Origin: Lachnospiraceae bacterium UBA7225
GTDB taxonomy: Bacteria > Bacillota > Clostridia > Lachnospirales > Lachnospiraceae
DNA: 6,251 nt
Assembly: GCA_002473385.1 (NCBI GenBank)
Contig: DKTR01000028.1
Span: 1 to 6,251 of the forward strand
Direction of reading: 5' to 3'
In this document: in pieces, positions 5,794 through 6,251 of the stretch
Position numbering within the stretch: the first letter of the stretch is position 1
Layout: each line of letters opens with the position of its first letter
Program-made: the position numbers and the translations under genes
The notes under the pieces: generated by a model
What the model was told of the DNA's origin: nothing
Databases searched by the model: none
Seen by the model: only the letters and a program-made list of their open reading frames with translations

Positions 5794-6078
5794 CAAGATA
5801 AATGCGTTGAAGGAGACTCTTGTCCATGGAACTTGACAGGAATACGGCGTCACCGACTGAGAGCGCCGCTTAAGGGAACGGACAAATAGGGAACACTCCG
5901 GAGCAGACCGGTTGAATGGGCAGCAGATATCTGGTGCATGGGAGTGCTGCAGTAGGCCGGTACGTAAAGCAGACGTTATATGCTTTGAGACAGAATCTGC
6001 GGATTCTGTGAATGCGGGTGGTACCGCGGATAAAGAAGTTTATTCGCCCCGGGATATATTTGTATCCCGGGGCTTTTT
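5794..6078 (+). ncRNA. T-box riboswitch leader
   Basis: A tRNA-sensing leader that lets transcription continue when a particular tRNA is uncharged. The hallmark T-box AATGCGGGTGGTACCGCG is at 6011-6028. Upstream are the expected parts: a stem I region starting GTTGAAGGAGA (5806-5816), with pairings TTGTCC/GGACAA (5820-5825/5880-5885) and CGGCGT/GCGCCG (5845-5850/5863-5868); the conserved CTCCGGAG (5896-5903); a stem from ACCGG (5907-5911) to CCGGT (5957-5961) enclosing GCAGCA/TGCTGC (5920-5925/5945-5950) followed by AGTAGG; and hairpins AAAGCA/TGCTTT (5966-5971/5981-5986) and ACAGAATC/GATTCTGT (5990-5997/6002-6009). The antiterminator pairs CGGG (6015-6018) and GCG (6026-6028) with 6045-6051, leaving the TGGTACC bulge, and excludes the terminator. 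A possible specifier is AAC (5877-5879), not certain. The controlled gene lies beyond the right edge. Confidence 0.95.
6046..6078 (+). terminator. T-box intrinsic terminator
   Basis: GCCCCGGGATA (6046-6056) pairs with TATCCCGGGGC (6063-6073) over 11 bp with a six-base loop, followed by five T residues (6074-6078). Its left arm overlaps the antiterminator's 3' strand (6045-6051), so the two folds exclude each other, as in other T-box leaders. Confidence 0.95.
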
Positions 6079-6093
6079 GCGTGAAAGCATGTA

Positions 6094-6218
6094 GCCGTGC
6101 AAATCCGGCGTTTCGGAGTTTGCGCATGCTGGCATGCAGGCAAACGCAGAAAAAGACGGATTTATAGGGCATCAGCCCCGCGACCGACATGGAGCGAAGC
6201 GAAATGGAGGTGCACGGC
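6094..6218. repeat. Structured intergenic repeat element, first copy
   Basis: The 125-bp unit is closed by perfect 8-bp inverted arms GCCGTGCA (6094-6101) and TGCACGGC (6211-6218). Inside, AAATCCG (6101-6107) pairs with CGGATTT (6157-6163), enclosing a strong hairpin: GTTTGC and GCATG (6118-6128), loop CTGG, then CATGC and GCAAAC (6133-6145, two-base bulge). A small GGGC/GCCC hairpin follows at 6167-6178, and ATGGAG occurs twice (6189-6194 and 6204-6209). No gene is read through it convincingly. A second copy begins at 6228. It looks like a family-specific palindromic repeat placed after the T-box terminator and before the controlled gene. Confidence 0.65.
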
Positions 6219-6227
6219 GGAAAAAAT

Positions 6228-6251
6228 CGTGCAAATCCGGCGTTTCGGAGT
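6228..6251. repeat. Start of a second copy of the structured repeat, cut by the window edge
   Basis: These 24 bases are identical to 6096-6119, giving a spacing of 132 bp. The bases just before differ (AAT here, AGC in the first copy), so the shared unit appears to start at CGTGCAAATCC. The window ends inside the copy, so the number of copies and the full unit length cannot be told. Confidence 0.75.

Noticed and set aside
5794..5825. ACAAG (5793-5797) and CTTGT (5819-5823) as a leader hairpin replacing T-box stem I
   Set aside because: It competes with TTGTCC/GGACAA, which spans stem I and fits the T-box layout better, so it is at most an alternative fold.
5870..6190. A 106-codon minus-strand frame across the T-box and the downstream repeat
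   Set aside because: It is the antisense of a well-defined T-box leader, terminator and palindromic repeat. It has no ribosome binding site and its residues simply mirror the RNA structure. Similar database proteins, if any, would probably be artefacts of the same repeats.
1..6251. CRISPR arrays, tRNA or rRNA genes, transposases, phage or toxin-antitoxin genes
   Set aside because: I looked for them and saw none. The only tandem repeats are the two-copy 25-bp boxes and the partial second copy of the repeat at the right edge, neither with CRISPR-like regular spacers.

Overview
The window looks like chromosomal DNA of a gut-type clostridium, most likely family Lachnospiraceae. The evidence is a moderate GC content, strong GGAGG-type ribosome binding sites, Firmicute-style extended -10 promoters, a T-box leader (a Gram-positive device), and a LysM/leucine-rich protein of a style common in that family. 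This is inference from style; there is no rRNA or marker gene here.

Layout. (1) 117-1787, plus strand: an exported or membrane-anchored protein with one LysM domain, a large unassigned middle domain and a leucine-rich C-terminal part. (2) 1797-1872: a gap holding a near-consensus promoter nested in a 10-bp inverted repeat, driving a probable two-gene operon: a MATE-family multidrug/cation exporter (1888-3219) and a maltose/galactoside-type sugar O-acetyltransferase (3246-3851). (3) 3852-4049: a weak candidate terminator and a short headless coding remnant. (4) 4050-4463: a half-size EamA/DMT membrane protein, facing the next gene tail to tail across a short gap carrying an 11-bp inverted repeat. 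(5) 4521-5531, minus strand: asnA, ammonia-dependent asparagine synthetase. (6) 5532-6251: about 720 bases without a protein gene but dense in signals. These are an asnA promoter with a 12-bp palindrome between its -35 and -10, a pair of 25-bp direct repeats, a divergent plus-strand promoter, a complete T-box leader with mutually exclusive antiterminator and terminator, and then a structured repeat that begins again at the right edge.

How it fits together. The T-box reads rightwards, away from asnA, so it must control a gene beyond the right edge. A possible AAC (Asn) specifier would link that unseen gene to asparagine supply like asnA, but the TGGT in the T-box predicts a tRNA with A at position 73, which does not fit the usual G73 of tRNA-Asn. 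That conflict is left open. No phage, transposase, CRISPR or toxin-antitoxin genes are visible. I see no convincing new multi-gene system. The unusual material is the regulatory and repeat DNA between asnA and the right edge, and the structured gap in front of the MATE gene.
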